Shown here piece after piece: positions 8,289-16,556 of a stretch of DNA of 35,321 bases. Under the pieces are notes generated by a model. It was given only the letters and a program-made list of their open reading frames with translations. It did not search any database and was not told where the DNA came from. Positions within the stretch are counted from its first letter, which is position 1; the number at the start of each line of letters is the position of its first letter. The DNA is from Actinomycetes bacterium (GTDB lineage Bacteria; Actinomycetota; Actinomycetes; Mycobacteriales; Pseudonocardiaceae): positions 1 through 35,321 of the forward strand of contig JAJYTH010000028.1 in assembly GCA_021793175.1 (NCBI GenBank), in the 5' to 3' direction. Made by a program: the position numbers and the translations under genes.

Positions 8289-9098
8289 ATGGGAACCATC
8301 GCGGTACTGGGTGCGGGCAAGATCGGTGAGGCGCTGCTGTCGGGACTGTTGAACGGGGGCCGTTCCGCGGAGGACCTGCTGTTCACCGAACGCCATCCCG
8401 AGAGGGCGGCGGAACTGGAGTCGCGTTACGGCATCACGAACGTGACCCTGGAGGAGGCCGCGGCCCGGGCCGAGCTGCTCGTATTCGCGGTCAAACCGCA
8501 GGACATCGACCCCGTGCTCGCCGAACTCGCGCCCATCCTGCGGCCGTCCTCGCTCGTGGTCTCCCTGTGCGCCGGGTTGCCCACGTCGCTGTTCGAACGA
8601 CGGCTGCCCGCGAACACACCCGTGGTGCGGGTGATGCCCAACACCCCGATGCTCGTCGGTGAGGCCATGAGCGCCGTGTCACCCGGCAGCCACGCCACCC
8701 GAGAACACGTGCGGATCGTCACCGAACTGTTGAGCTGTGTCGGCAAGGTCGTCGAGGTGCCGGAATCGCAGCAGGACGCGGTCACCGCGCTGTCGGGTTC
8801 GGGACCGGCCTACTTCTTCTACCTCGTCGAGGCGATGATCGACGCGGGCATTCTGTTGGGCCTGCCCAGGGCGGTGGCCGAAAAACTCATCGTCCAGTCC
8901 GCCGTCGGCGCGGCCAAGATGCTCGACGAGGGCACGGGCCATCCCGTTCTGCTGAGGGAAGCGGTGACCTCGCCCGCGGGCACCACCATCAACGCCATCC
9001 GCGAACTGGAGAACCACGGTGTGCGCGCGGCGTTGCTGGCGGCCATCGAGGCGGCCCGGGACCGGTCGGTCGAACTCGGCCGGGCCCAGCAGGACTGA
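8289..9098 (+). CDS. proC: pyrroline-5-carboxylate reductase
   Basis: Last step of proline synthesis: reduces pyrroline-5-carboxylate to proline with NAD(P)H. 269 residues, normal length. The Rossmann motif VLGAGKIGEALLSG starts at residue 6. Next come FAVKPQDID, the family signature RVMPNTPMLVGEAM, ALSGSGPAYFFYLVEAM and the C-terminal substrate-binding EAVTSPAGTTINAI. An in-frame GTG at 8241 would add 16 residues unlike ProC; ATG 8289 is preferred because the cofactor motif then lies at its normal distance and a -10 box sits 7 bases upstream. The enzyme for the reverse direction lies two genes upstream. Confidence 0.96.
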   Translation: MGTIAVLGAGKIGEALLSGLLNGGRSAEDLLFTERHPERAAELESRYGITNVTLEEAAARAELLVFAVKPQDIDPVLAELAPILRPSSLVVSLCAGLPTSLFERRLPANTPVVRVMPNTPMLVGEAMSAVSPGSHATREHVRIVTELLSCVGKVVEVPESQQDAVTALSGSGPAYFFYLVEAMIDAGILLGLPRAVAEKLIVQSAVGAAKMLDEGTGHPVLLREAVTSPAGTTINAIRELENHGVRAALLAAIEAARDRSVELGRAQQD

Positions 9099-9306
9099 TT
9101 TCGAGGGCGGTTTCGGCGCTCACTTCGCTACTCACACGGTCGGTGACTTGCGGTGTTGCCTCCGTCCGGGTGTCCTGTTTCCCCTCGACAGGCGTCGCAC
9201 CAGCCCCGTTGGTCCCGCTACCCTCGACAGAAGCACGCGCGTGTCGGTACCGCTCGGTGGGGAAGTCGAGCGGCACGGCGCGTGGCAAGGGACACGGTGA
9301 ACTGTT

Positions 9307-9522
9307 ATGCCGCCGAATGAGCAAGAGGACAGGCCGGAAACCCGACACGTCCAGTTTCTGACGGTCGCCGAGGTGGCCACGCTGATGCGGGTCTCCAAGA
9401 TGACCGTCTACCGACTCGTACATTCCGGAGAGCTGCCCGCCGTACGCGTCGGCAAGTCGTTCCGGGTGCCCGAGAAGGCCGTCCACGGGTACCTCGACAA
9501 CGCCTACTTCGATGCGGGATAG
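9307..9522 (+). CDS. MerR-like helix-turn-helix DNA-binding protein (Rv0500A-like, excisionase family)
   Basis: 71 residues. After a charged N-terminus comes FLTVAEVATLMRVSKMTVYRLVHSGEL, a winged helix of the MerR/excisionase type, then the wing RVGKSFRVPEKAVHGYL. It is a single DNA-binding domain without an effector domain, and distantly resembles BldC at 31893. It holds the position of Rv0500A between proC and the bS22 gene. Conserved neighbours and the absence of integrase make a chromosomal regulator more likely than a phage excisionase. No strong Shine-Dalgarno precedes the ATG. TACCCT near 9220 could be a -10 box in the 208-base gap upstream. Confidence 0.85.
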   Translation: MPPNEQEDRPETRHVQFLTVAEVATLMRVSKMTVYRLVHSGELPAVRVGKSFRVPEKAVHGYLDNAYFDAG

Positions 9523-9567
9523 CACTTCGAGGTAGGAGGGCCGCGCAGCCACGCCGAAGTGCCCGAG

Positions 9568-9603
9568 TAACCTGGAAGGTCGTTTGAGACCGACCGTTAG
9601 GAG
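9568..9603 (+). promoter_or_regulatory. promoter -10 and ribosome-binding site of the bS22 gene
   Basis: TAACCT at 9568-9573 is a plausible -10. AGGAG at 9599-9603 is a good Shine-Dalgarno sequence 6 bases before GTG 9610, which fixes the start of the tiny gene. An inverted repeat GCACTTCG/CGAAGTGC (9522-9529, 9555-9562) just upstream may end the preceding transcript. Confidence 0.5.
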
Positions 9604-9609
9604 CGTGGC

Positions 9610-9711
9610 GTGGGCTCGGTAATCAAGAAGCGCCGTAAGCGCATGTCCAAGAAGAAACACCGCAAGATGCTTCGCCGCACGCGAGTGCAGCGTCGCAAGC
9701 AGGGTAAGTGA
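9610..9711 (+). CDS. 30S ribosomal protein bS22 (AURKAIP1/COX24-domain protein), 33 residues
   Basis: A 33-residue, extremely basic protein, GTG start, beginning [18 protein letters not shown] and ending VQRRKQGK. It matches the mycobacterial Rv0500B protein, seen in mycobacterial ribosome structures as bS22 near the decoding region of the small subunit. Over half of the residues are Lys or Arg and there is no other domain. It is so short that gene finders often miss it. AGGAG lies 6 bases upstream. Neighbours agree with Rv0500A-Rv0500B-galE2 in mycobacteria. Confidence 0.93.
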   Translation: MGSVIKKRRKRMSKKKHRKMLRRTRVQRRKQGK

Positions 9712-9760
9712 GGCCGCAGGCCCGCGGGTGTCGGCACGGCCGCGACGAAGCGATCGTCGA

Positions 9761-9800
9761 AGAGGCCGGGCGCATGCGCCGGATCGACCCCGGCGCCTCT
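9761..9800 (+). terminator. hairpin after the bS22 gene
   Basis: AGAGGC-CGGG (9761-9770) pairs with CCCGGCGCCTCT (9789-9800) with a 2-base bulge and an 18-base loop that can itself fold (GGCGCATGCGCC). There is no T-tract. TAGCAT at 9810-9815 just beyond may be the -10 of the next gene. Confidence 0.35.
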
Positions 9801-9870
9801 GTGTCGGGGTAGCATCCGCCCTGGCCAGCACTGTCCGGGGTCGCGACCGCGCCTGTCACACGGGGGTCTG

Positions 9871-10866
9871 ATGCCGTCGAACATCGTCCTGGTCACCGGA
9901 GTCTCCGGTGAGCTGGGCGGACGGTTGTTGTCGAGGTTGGGCGCCTGTCCCGGCTTCGACCGGATCGTCGGCGTGGACACCTCGCCTCCGAGCAGAGGTG
10001 TGTTACGTCAACTCGGCCGACTCGGTCGGGTCGAGTTCGTCCGGGCCGACATCCGCAACCCCCTGTTAGCCAAGATCATGACATCCGCGAAGGTGGACAC
10101 GGTGGTCCACGCCGGTCCCATGTGCCACCCCGCGGGCTCCGGCGGAGATTCCTCCGCCAAGGAAACCAACGTCATCGGCACGATGCGGCTGCTGGCGGCA
10201 TGCCAGAACTCGCCGTACGTCCGAAAACTCGTCGTGGCCTCGACCACGGCGGTCTACGGGGCCTCACCGCGTTCGCAGGCCGTATTCACCGAGGACGCGG
10301 AACTCATCCCCACCGTGGCGTCCGGCTACTCGAAGGACGCCGTCGAACTGGAAGGCTACGTGCGCGGCTTCGCGCGTCGCCGCCTCGACGTCGAAGTGAC
10401 CACGCTGCGATTCGCCGACATCGTGGCTCCCGACTTCGACACCGTTTTCTCCCGGTACTTCTCACTGCCGCTCGTCCCGACCGTGCTCGGATTCGACTCG
10501 CGGTTGCAGTTTCTGCACGCCGAGGACGCGCTCGCCGTGCTCGAACGGGCCACGACCGAAGAGAAGCCGGGCGTGTTCAACGTCGCGGGCGACGGTGTGC
10601 TCACGCTGTCCCAAGCGATTAGGCGAGCCGGGCGGGCGCCACTACCCCTTCCTCGCCTCGCCATGTCACCCGTCGGCAAAGTGCTCCGCAACGCGCGCAC
10701 CGTGAACGTCTCGGCCGACCTCGTGCGGCTACTGAACTTCGGCCGTGTCGTGGACACGACGAGACTGACCCGTGAGTTCGGGTACTCGCCTCGGTGGACG
10801 ACTCGACAGGCGTTCGACGAGGCCGTGAGAGCGACCACGTCTTTGAGGGGGAGGTTGCGACAGTGA
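9871..10866 (+). CDS. NAD-dependent epimerase/dehydratase family protein (GalE2-like)
   Basis: 331 residues, extended short-chain dehydrogenase, in the place of Rv0501 (galE2). The nucleotide-binding motif VTGVSGELGGRLL is at residues 7-19. VVASTTAVYGAS and FNVAGDGVLTLSQAIRRAG follow. The usual catalytic YxxxK is not evident: the corresponding place reads SGYSKDAVELEGY, with lysine two residues after tyrosine. The family assignment is safe, an epimerase reaction less so. GGGGG lies 5 bases before the ATG, and TAGCAT at 9810 would give a 5' leader of about 50 bases. Two TTA codons (10003, 10066). The stop overlaps the next start (GTGA). Confidence 0.85.
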   Translation: MPSNIVLVTGVSGELGGRLLSRLGACPGFDRIVGVDTSPPSRGVLRQLGRLGRVEFVRADIRNPLLAKIMTSAKVDTVVHAGPMCHPAGSGGDSSAKETNVIGTMRLLAACQNSPYVRKLVVASTTAVYGASPRSQAVFTEDAELIPTVASGYSKDAVELEGYVRGFARRRLDVEVTTLRFADIVAPDFDTVFSRYFSLPLVPTVLGFDSRLQFLHAEDALAVLERATTEEKPGVFNVAGDGVLTLSQAIRRAGRAPLPLPRLAMSPVGKVLRNARTVNVSADLVRLLNFGRVVDTTRLTREFGYSPRWTTRQAFDEAVRATTSLRGRLRQ

Positions 10867-11810
10867 AGCCGCAAGGTGCGGCCCGGGTGGTGCCGCTGCC
10901 CTCGGCGGGTTCGCGCGGCGAACCGAACACAGGAGCGAATGTGGTGCCGTTTCCCGGCCGCGTCGGCCCCCAACGAAGCACCGGTCCGTCGAGCCTCACC
11001 GATTTCGTGCGCCGCCGGATCACCGGCGACTACCGGGTCGACGAGTTCGGATTCGACCCTGAGCTCACCGAAACCGTGTTGTTCCCGCTGCTGCGTCCGC
11101 TCTACGACCACTGGTTCCGTGTCAGCACCCACGGCCTCGACAACATCCCCGCCGAAGGCGGCGCACTGTTGGTGTCGAACCACTCCGGCGTGCTGCCGCT
11201 CGACGCCGTGATGACCGCGCTCGCCATCCACGACGAACACCCCGCCCAACGGTTCCTGCGCATGCTCGGCGCCGACCTCGTGTTCGACACCCCCGTGCTC
11301 GGATCGCTGGCGCGTAAGACGGGCCAGACATTGGCATGCCACCCCGACGCCGAGCGCCTGTTGTGTGACGGCGAGCTGGTGGGAGTGTGGCCGGAAGGGT
11401 TCAAAGGCGTCGGCAAGTCGTTCTCGGCACGGTACAAGCTCCAACGCTTCGGACGCGGGGGGTTCGTGTCGGCGGCCCTGCGGACCGGAGTGCCGATTAT
11501 CCCGTGCGCCGTCGTGGGGGCCGAGGAGATCTACCCCAAGATCGGCGACATCCGACCGTTGGCCCGGCTACTGCGACTGCCCTATTTCCCCGTCACACCG
11601 TTTTTTCCGCTGCTGGGGCCACTGGGGACGATCCCACTGCCGACGAAATGGCACATCGAGTTCGGTGAGCCGATCCGCACCGACGACTACGCCGCCGACG
11701 CCGCCGACGACCAGCTGCTGGTGCTGACCCTCACCGACCGCATCCGCGAGAGCATCCAGACCCTGCTGTACCGCAGGCTGTCCCAGCGCCGAGGTGTGTT
11801 CACCGGCTGA
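10863..11810 (+). CDS. lysophospholipid acyltransferase family protein (PlsC-like, Rv0502 position)
   Basis: 315 residues. After an N-terminal stretch of about 50 residues rich in Gly, Pro and Arg comes the acyltransferase domain: LLVSNHSGVLPLD, where histidine and aspartate are six residues apart as in the MGAT-like branch, then KTGQTLACHPDAERLL, the phosphate-binding VWPEGFKGVGK and VPIIPCAVVGAEE. It should transfer an acyl group from acyl-CoA or acyl-ACP to a glycerolipid-type acceptor at the membrane; the acceptor is unknown. The GTG start overlaps the preceding stop by 4 bases. An upstream in-frame extension to 10794 lies within the epimerase gene and is not needed. Confidence 0.88.
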   Translation: MKPQGAARVVPLPSAGSRGEPNTGANVVPFPGRVGPQRSTGPSSLTDFVRRRITGDYRVDEFGFDPELTETVLFPLLRPLYDHWFRVSTHGLDNIPAEGGALLVSNHSGVLPLDAVMTALAIHDEHPAQRFLRMLGADLVFDTPVLGSLARKTGQTLACHPDAERLLCDGELVGVWPEGFKGVGKSFSARYKLQRFGRGGFVSAALRTGVPIIPCAVVGAEEIYPKIGDIRPLARLLRLPYFPVTPFFPLLGPLGTIPLPTKWHIEFGEPIRTDDYAADAADDQLLVLTLTDRIRESIQTLLYRRLSQRRGVFTG

Positions 11811-11829
11811 ACGGCGACACACCGACGCC

Positions 11830-11850
11830 GTGTCCGCAGCCTGCGGACAC
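11830..11850. terminator. symmetric hairpin between convergent genes
   Basis: A perfect 10-bp inverted repeat around one central base (arms GTGTCCGCAG and CTGCGGACAC) fills the 53-base gap between the acyltransferase and HAD genes. It would form the same hairpin in both transcripts. No T-tract. Confidence 0.6.
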
Positions 11851-11863
11851 GACTGGGGAGGGG

Positions 11864-12835
11864 TCAGGCGACGCGTTTGCGGTGGGCCAGGCCCGCGGCC
11901 ACGGCGCCCGCCACGGCACCCGCTCCCAATACCGAGGGCACGCCGATCTTGGCGGCCTTGCGGCCGGTGCGGAAGTCGCGGATCTCCCAGCCCCGGGCGC
12001 GGGCGGCCTCCCGCAGCCCCGCGTCGGGGTTGACGGCCACGGCCGTGCCCACCACCGACAGCATCGGAACGTCGTTCTGGGAGTCGGAGTAGGCCGTGCA
12101 GCGACGCAGGTCGAGACCCTCGCGCGCGGCGAGTGCCCGCACGGCGTGCGCCTTGGCCCGGCCGTGCAGCAGATCGCCGACGAGCCTGCCCGTGTACACG
12201 CCGTCCACGCTCTCGGCGACGGTGCCGAGTGCTCCGGTCAGGCCCAACCTGCGCGCGATGATCGCCGCGAGTTCCACGGGCGTGGCGGTCACCAGCCACA
12301 CCCGCTGTCCCGCGTCGAGGTGCATCTGGGCGAGTGCACGGGTGCCCGCCCAGATCTTGTCGGCCATCAGCTCGTCGTAGATCTCCTCGCCGATGGCCAC
12401 CATCTCCTCGACGGTGCGGCCTGCCACGAAGGACAGCGCCTGCTCCCGGCTGGACTGCATGCCCTGGTGGTTCTCCCTGCCACCGACGCGGAACTTGACC
12501 TGTTGCCAGGCGAACCCGGCCAGGTCGGAGGTGCTGAAGTATTTGCGGGCGGCCAGTCCTCTGGCGAAGTGGAAGATGGACGCGCCCATCATCATCGTGT
12601 TGTCGACGTCGAAGAACGCCGCTGCCGTGAGGTCTTGGGGAACGGACGGGGGTTTGGCAGCTTCGTGTGGCTCCGGTTCGGCATCCGGTTCGGTCTCCGC
12701 CTCGGCCGTCGCGAGCGAAGCGGCTTCCATCGCGACGGCGGCGTCGGCCGAAGCCTCGCCCGCGAGTGCCGCGAGTCGCTCGCGTTCCCGTCTCTTACCG
12801 CGCCCCCACCATCGAGACACGCACACCGCCTCCAT
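11864..12835 (-). CDS. HAD-IB family hydrolase (SerB1-like)
   Basis: 323 residues. The core begins near residue 70 with the HAD motif [10 protein letters not shown] (nucleophile and acid/base aspartates), has motif II in WLVTATP and motif IV in [11 protein letters not shown], and belongs to the SerB/HAD-IB group with a helical cap. The position matches Rv0505c (serB1), annotated as phosphoserine phosphatase; the actual substrate is uncertain. Before the core lie about 65 residues rich in Ala, Glu and Arg. The C-terminus has a glycine/alanine-rich hydrophobic stretch ([21 protein letters not shown]) that might touch the membrane. The start is uncertain: ATG 12835 has GGAGG 10 bases upstream, and a GTG 15 bases further in is also possible. 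It may share a transcript with the sigma factor genes upstream. Confidence 0.88.
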   Translation of the reverse strand: MEAVCVSRWWGRGKRRERERLAALAGEASADAAVAMEAASLATAEAETEPDAEPEPHEAAKPPSVPQDLTAAAFFDVDNTMMMGASIFHFARGLAARKYFSTSDLAGFAWQQVKFRVGGRENHQGMQSSREQALSFVAGRTVEEMVAIGEEIYDELMADKIWAGTRALAQMHLDAGQRVWLVTATPVELAAIIARRLGLTGALGTVAESVDGVYTGRLVGDLLHGRAKAHAVRALAAREGLDLRRCTAYSDSQNDVPMLSVVGTAVAVNPDAGLREAARARGWEIRDFRTGRKAAKIGVPSVLGAGAVAGAVAAGLAHRKRVA

Positions 12836-12895
12836 ACGTAGGTTGCCTCCGGCGCCTTGTCACAGAGTAACGAGAGACGGGCGTGCACCGGAGGG

Positions 12896-14023
12896 CTATC
12901 CGATCGTTACGGTGGGCAATCCCGGTAGCAGCGGAGCGATGCTGACCAGGGCGGGTTCCTCCGGCGGTGAGTCGGGCATGTGGGCCTGTGTGGGGGCCGG
13001 GACGGGGGCGGACACGGCGGGTGGCGGTGCCACGTCGGCAGGGTGTATGGACCCTTCGGGTCGTTCGGGGTCGGTGAGTTCCCGTGTCGTGTGGGGCAGG
13101 TCCACGACTGTGACCTGTGGCGGTTCCGGGGCCGGTGGCACGCCGTGTCGAGTGTGTTCGGTCCGCTCTTTGCGTTCCGTTCGGGTCGGTGGTCCCTGGG
13201 TGCGCGGCTCCTCGATGTGGGGAGAGAGGGAAGGCGGGGCGGCACACCTCCCTGTGGCGGGTAGGGAGCCGAGGTCGTCGGTGCGTGTCGAGGTGATCTC
13301 GTAGCAGTCCATGCGTTCGGACAGCGCCGTGGTGCGGTGTTCGATGCGGCGTAGGAGCGTGTCGAGGTCGTCGTTCACGGTGGCGGGCAGGGCATGGTCG
13401 AGTTCACCGAGTCGAGAGGATTCCCGCTGAGCCCAAGAGGACAACACGGAGAGTAGTTTTCCGTCGGATCGGGTGGCCAGTGCGGTGAGGCGGGAGGTGC
13501 CTTCGGTGGCGTGTTCCGTGAACTCTCGCAGGGCGAGGTGGTAGTCGGCGTCGTGGGCTCCGTGTCGGCCTAGCGTGGTCATCTCGTCGAGGCGGCGGGA
13601 GGCGTAGGACAGTCTTCGGACGGCATCGTCCTCCGCGTCGAAGGTCAGTCCGAGCGTGACGGTCTCCTGGGCGAGTTTGAGGTGGTAGAGCGGTTCGCCG
13701 GGGAGGGCGTCCTGCGCCAGCGATGTTCCCCAACCGGTCAGCGCGAGAAGCACGGAGAGCACGGAGAACGCGATGGCTGGCACGGATGCCGTCCGAGTCC
13801 GGGTCCGAGGTCGAGCCCGGGAAGGCTGGGCCGAGGCGGTGAGGCGTTGGGCGATGCGTTCGCGGGACCGGTCGTCGACCGTGACGGAGTCACCGAGTTT
13901 GCGCAGTGCCGCGACGACGGCGAGTTCGGCGTCGAAGGAGTCCGAGTCGACCCCGGAGTCGACGGCGCGGGCGAACCGTTCGTCGTCACGTCTGTGGGTG
14001 CGGAACCATGCCGCTCGGCTCAC
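12896..14023 (-). CDS. rsbN: DUF5667 membrane protein, RsbN-like anti-sigma factor
   Basis: About 375 residues. A cytoplasmic N-terminal part of about 78 residues (helical, charged) precedes one membrane segment near 80-103. The DUF5667 signature LPGEPLYHLKLAQETVTLGL follows and should lie outside the cell. The last 130 residues are a Pro/Thr/Glu-rich, probably disordered tail. In Streptomyces RsbN is a membrane anti-sigma factor encoded right after bldN and holds BldN inactive; order and topology match here. The inhibitory role is inferred from context. I chose GTG 14023 because GGAGG lies 8 bases upstream; GTG at 14038 or 14077 would add 5 or 18 residues without a good ribosome-binding site. 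Confidence 0.72.
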   Translation of the reverse strand: MSRAAWFRTHRRDDERFARAVDSGVDSDSFDAELAVVAALRKLGDSVTVDDRSRERIAQRLTASAQPSRARPRTRTRTASVPAIAFSVLSVLLALTGWGTSLAQDALPGEPLYHLKLAQETVTLGLTFDAEDDAVRRLSYASRRLDEMTTLGRHGAHDADYHLALREFTEHATEGTSRLTALATRSDGKLLSVLSSWAQRESSRLGELDHALPATVNDDLDTLLRRIEHRTTALSERMDCYEITSTRTDDLGSLPATGRCAAPPSLSPHIEEPRTQGPPTRTERKERTEHTRHGVPPAPEPPQVTVVDLPHTTRELTDPERPEGSIHPADVAPPPAVSAPVPAPTQAHMPDSPPEEPALVSIAPLLPGLPTVTIG

Positions 14024-14104
14024 CGCCTCCGCCTCCACAACCGTTCGTCGACCTCGTCGCAACGAGCAACGAGCCACGGCCCGCTGTGGTTACGCGGCGG
14101 GCTT

Positions 14105-14800
14105 TCAGCGCAGGCCGTGGGGCAGCAGTTTGGCGAGGCGGCGCACGGCGCGGTGCTGCAGGGCTTTCACGGCGCCTTCGTTGCGCTGCATGATCGCGGC
14201 CGTTTCGGCCACCGAGTGGCCCTGGATGAACCGGAGGATGATGCATTCGCGCTGGTCATCACCCAGGTCGGCGATGCAGCGCAGCAGTTCGTCGCTGGTG
14301 GTCCTGCTGATGACCTCCTGTTCGGGCCCGGGGGCCGAGTTGGCGCGGGTGTCGCGTGCGCCGGGGTCGCTGACCTCGTCGGTGACGATCTCGAGTCGGA
14401 ACCGACTGGACTTGACGTGGTCCAGCACGAGGTTGCGGGCGATGGTGGTGAACCAGGCGCCCACGTCGCGGCCTTGGTAGGAGATCGATGTGATGCGGCG
14501 CAGGGCGCGCAGGAACGTCTCGCTGGTGACGTCCTCGGCGAGGTGTCGGTCGCCGACGCGGAGGAGCACGTAACGGAAGACGTTGTCGACGTGCCGGTGG
14601 TAGAGCGTGGCGAAGGCGGTGGTGTCGCCGTGTTGTGCGGCGTGGACGAGTTCCCAGTTCTCGGCCACGGCCGAGTCGGTGGGTTCGGTGGTGTCGGTCG
14701 TGGTGTTCCGGGCGTCGTGGTCGGGCCGTGCTTTCGACAGCCGTACCGATTTCAGTCTCGCGGGCGCTGGACCAGCCGCAACAGCGATCGGCATGCTCAC
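14105..14800 (-). CDS. bldN: ECF RNA polymerase sigma factor, BldN-like
   Basis: 231 residues. Sigma region 2 spans about 50-120 (ATLYHRHVDNVFRYVLLRVG, then LAEDVTSETFLRALRR and WFTTIARNLVLDHVK). Region 4 spans about 170-230 (ADLGDDQRECIILRFIQG, VAETAAIMQRNEGAVKALQ). About 48 residues precede region 2. In Streptomyces BldN is made with an N-terminal pro-sequence that is removed; this extension may be equivalent but is shorter. The stop is followed within 81 bases by the RsbN-like gene, as in Streptomyces, where BldN drives aerial-hypha genes. GTG 14800 is preferred: AGGAGG ends 8 bases upstream. GTG 14809 overlaps that site. The 190-base gap to the divergent ligase gene has TATGCT (minus, 14872-14867) as a possible -10. 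Confidence 0.82.
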   Translation of the reverse strand: MSMPIAVAAGPAPARLKSVRLSKARPDHDARNTTTDTTEPTDSAVAENWELVHAAQHGDTTAFATLYHRHVDNVFRYVLLRVGDRHLAEDVTSETFLRALRRITSISYQGRDVGAWFTTIARNLVLDHVKSSRFRLEIVTDEVSDPGARDTRANSAPGPEQEVISRTTSDELLRCIADLGDDQRECIILRFIQGHSVAETAAIMQRNEGAVKALQHRAVRRLAKLLPHGLR

Positions 14801-14990
14801 GTGTCGCACCTCCTCCGGGCCCTTTCCCGGCTTTGCGTGATCATCGCCACTACGTCGCCCGATGGAGCATACGTGTTGTTACCGCGAAGTAGGTAGTGGT
14901 GTGCTGGTTGCGAATCGGAGACATCGCGGTCTCGGGCGCGGGTGTCGGTGGATCAGCGGCGGCACCGTGGGGAAGTGGAAGGGGCAGGTT

Positions 14991-16556
14991 GTGACAGGTG
15001 GGAGCGGCAATGTCGCGGGCCTCGTCGCCGCTGCGGCGCGTACTCGGGCGGACAATCTCGCATTGATCGATACAGCGACCGGCGCCACACTCACCTGGCG
15101 TGAAGTGGACCGTGCGGTCACGGCCACCGCGCGCGGACTCCGGGGGGCCGGGGTCGAGCTCGGCGACAGGGTCGCGGTGCGTTTTCCGACGTCCGCGGCG
15201 TTCGCCGTGTCGTTCTTCGCCGTGCTGCGTGCGGGTGGCATCGCGGTGCCGCTGAATCCGCACGAACCCGCCTCGGCGTCGCTGCCGTTGCTCGACGACA
15301 GCGGTGCCCGGGTGCTGTTGGCAGACAAGCCTTCCGGCGGGTTCTCCGACGCCGATCTCGCGGTGGTCGAGCCCGTGCTCGACGAACGGGGACTCGCGGA
15401 CACCGACGGGTTCGACGCGAGTGCCCGGGGCGGGGAGGACATCGCCGCGCTGCTGTACACCTCCGGCACCACAGGTCCCGCGCGGGGCGTGATGTTGTCG
15501 CACAGGGCCCTGCTCGCCAACGTCGAGCAGCTGCGTTCGGTGACTCCGTCCCCGGCCGAGCCGGGTGACCGCGTGTTCCTCGCGGTGCCGTTCCACCACG
15601 TCTACGGACTCGGTCCGGGCCTGCTCACGGTCACTGCCGCGGGGGCCACGGCCGTGCTCGCGCCGCGGTTCGAGGTGCGCAGTGCCCTGTCCGACTGTCT
15701 GCATCACCGGGTCACGGTCGTGCTCGGGGTTCCGACCATGTACGTCGAGATGGCGGCGCGACCCGCGGACGAGCTCGGCGAGTGCCTGTCGACCGCGCGG
15801 TTGCTGGTGTCGGGTGCGGCGCCGTTGCGGCCGAAGGTGTTGGCCGACGTCCGCGCGGCCACCGGCATGCCGGTGTACGAGGGCTACGGTTTCACCGAGG
15901 CGGCGCCGGTGGTGACGTCGACACTGGTCACCGGGTACGCCAAGCCCGGTTCGGTGGGGCGCCCGTTGCCCGGTGTGGAGGTGCGGCTGGTGGACGACGA
16001 CGGTCGCCCCGGGCCGGCCCCGGTCGACCCGGACGAGCCCGATGACACGTTCGACGATGCCGACGGCACCGGGCTCGTGGCTGTGCGGGGGGCGAACCTG
16101 TTCTCCGGCTACTGGCCGGACGGCGCGCACGGTCCCGACGAGGACGGCTGGTTCCGCACCGAGGACATCGGCTATCTCGACGTCGACGGTGACCTGCACC
16201 TGGTGGACCGCGCGAGCGACCTGGTGATCGTCAACGGGTTCAACGTCTACCCGCGTGAGGTGGAGGACGTGATCGGGGAGTTGCCGCAGGTGGCCGAGGC
16301 CGCGGTGGTCGGGGTGCTGGACCAACGCAGTGGGGAGGCGGTGAAGGCCGTGGTGGTCCCCGCCCCGGGTGTGGGGCTGTCCGAGCAGCAGGTGATCGAC
16401 CACTGCGCGAACCGTCTCGCCGGGTACAAAGTGCCGCGGATCGTGGAGTTCGCCGACGAGTTGCCGCACTCGACCATGGGCAAGTCCATGGGCAAGTTGC
16501 ACAGGGCCGGTCTGCGTGGTGGTGACGGCCTGGGCGAGGATGGAGAACATGCCTGA
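14991..16556 (+). CDS. AMP-dependent acyl-CoA synthetase/ligase
   Basis: 521 residues of the ANL superfamily; activates a carboxylic acid with ATP and forms the CoA thioester. Motifs in order: the P-loop LLYTSGTTGPARGVMLSH near residue 155, FHHVYGLGPG, GYGFTEAAPVV near 300, GWFRTEDIGYLDVDGDL near 385, DLVIVNGFNVYPREVEDVI (hinge and A8) and the C-terminal catalytic lysine region near GKSMGKLHRAG. The acid is probably a fatty acid, but the pocket cannot be read. The GTG start is supported by GGAAGGGG six bases upstream; the ATG at 14862 would add 43 residues unlike the family. The end overlaps the next gene by 8 bases. Confidence 0.9.
   Translation: MTGGSGNVAGLVAAAARTRADNLALIDTATGATLTWREVDRAVTATARGLRGAGVELGDRVAVRFPTSAAFAVSFFAVLRAGGIAVPLNPHEPASASLPLLDDSGARVLLADKPSGGFSDADLAVVEPVLDERGLADTDGFDASARGGEDIAALLYTSGTTGPARGVMLSHRALLANVEQLRSVTPSPAEPGDRVFLAVPFHHVYGLGPGLLTVTAAGATAVLAPRFEVRSALSDCLHHRVTVVLGVPTMYVEMAARPADELGECLSTARLLVSGAAPLRPKVLADVRAATGMPVYEGYGFTEAAPVVTSTLVTGYAKPGSVGRPLPGVEVRLVDDDGRPGPAPVDPDEPDDTFDDADGTGLVAVRGANLFSGYWPDGAHGPDEDGWFRTEDIGYLDVDGDLHLVDRASDLVIVNGFNVYPREVEDVIGELPQVAEAAVVGVLDQRSGEAVKAVVVPAPGVGLSEQQVIDHCANRLAGYKVPRIVEFADELPHSTMGKSMGKLHRAGLRGGDGLGEDGEHA

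Noticed and set aside
9307-9522. phage excisionase
   Set aside because: The HTH is of that family, but no integrase or attachment repeat is near and the gene is conserved in place in mycobacteria.
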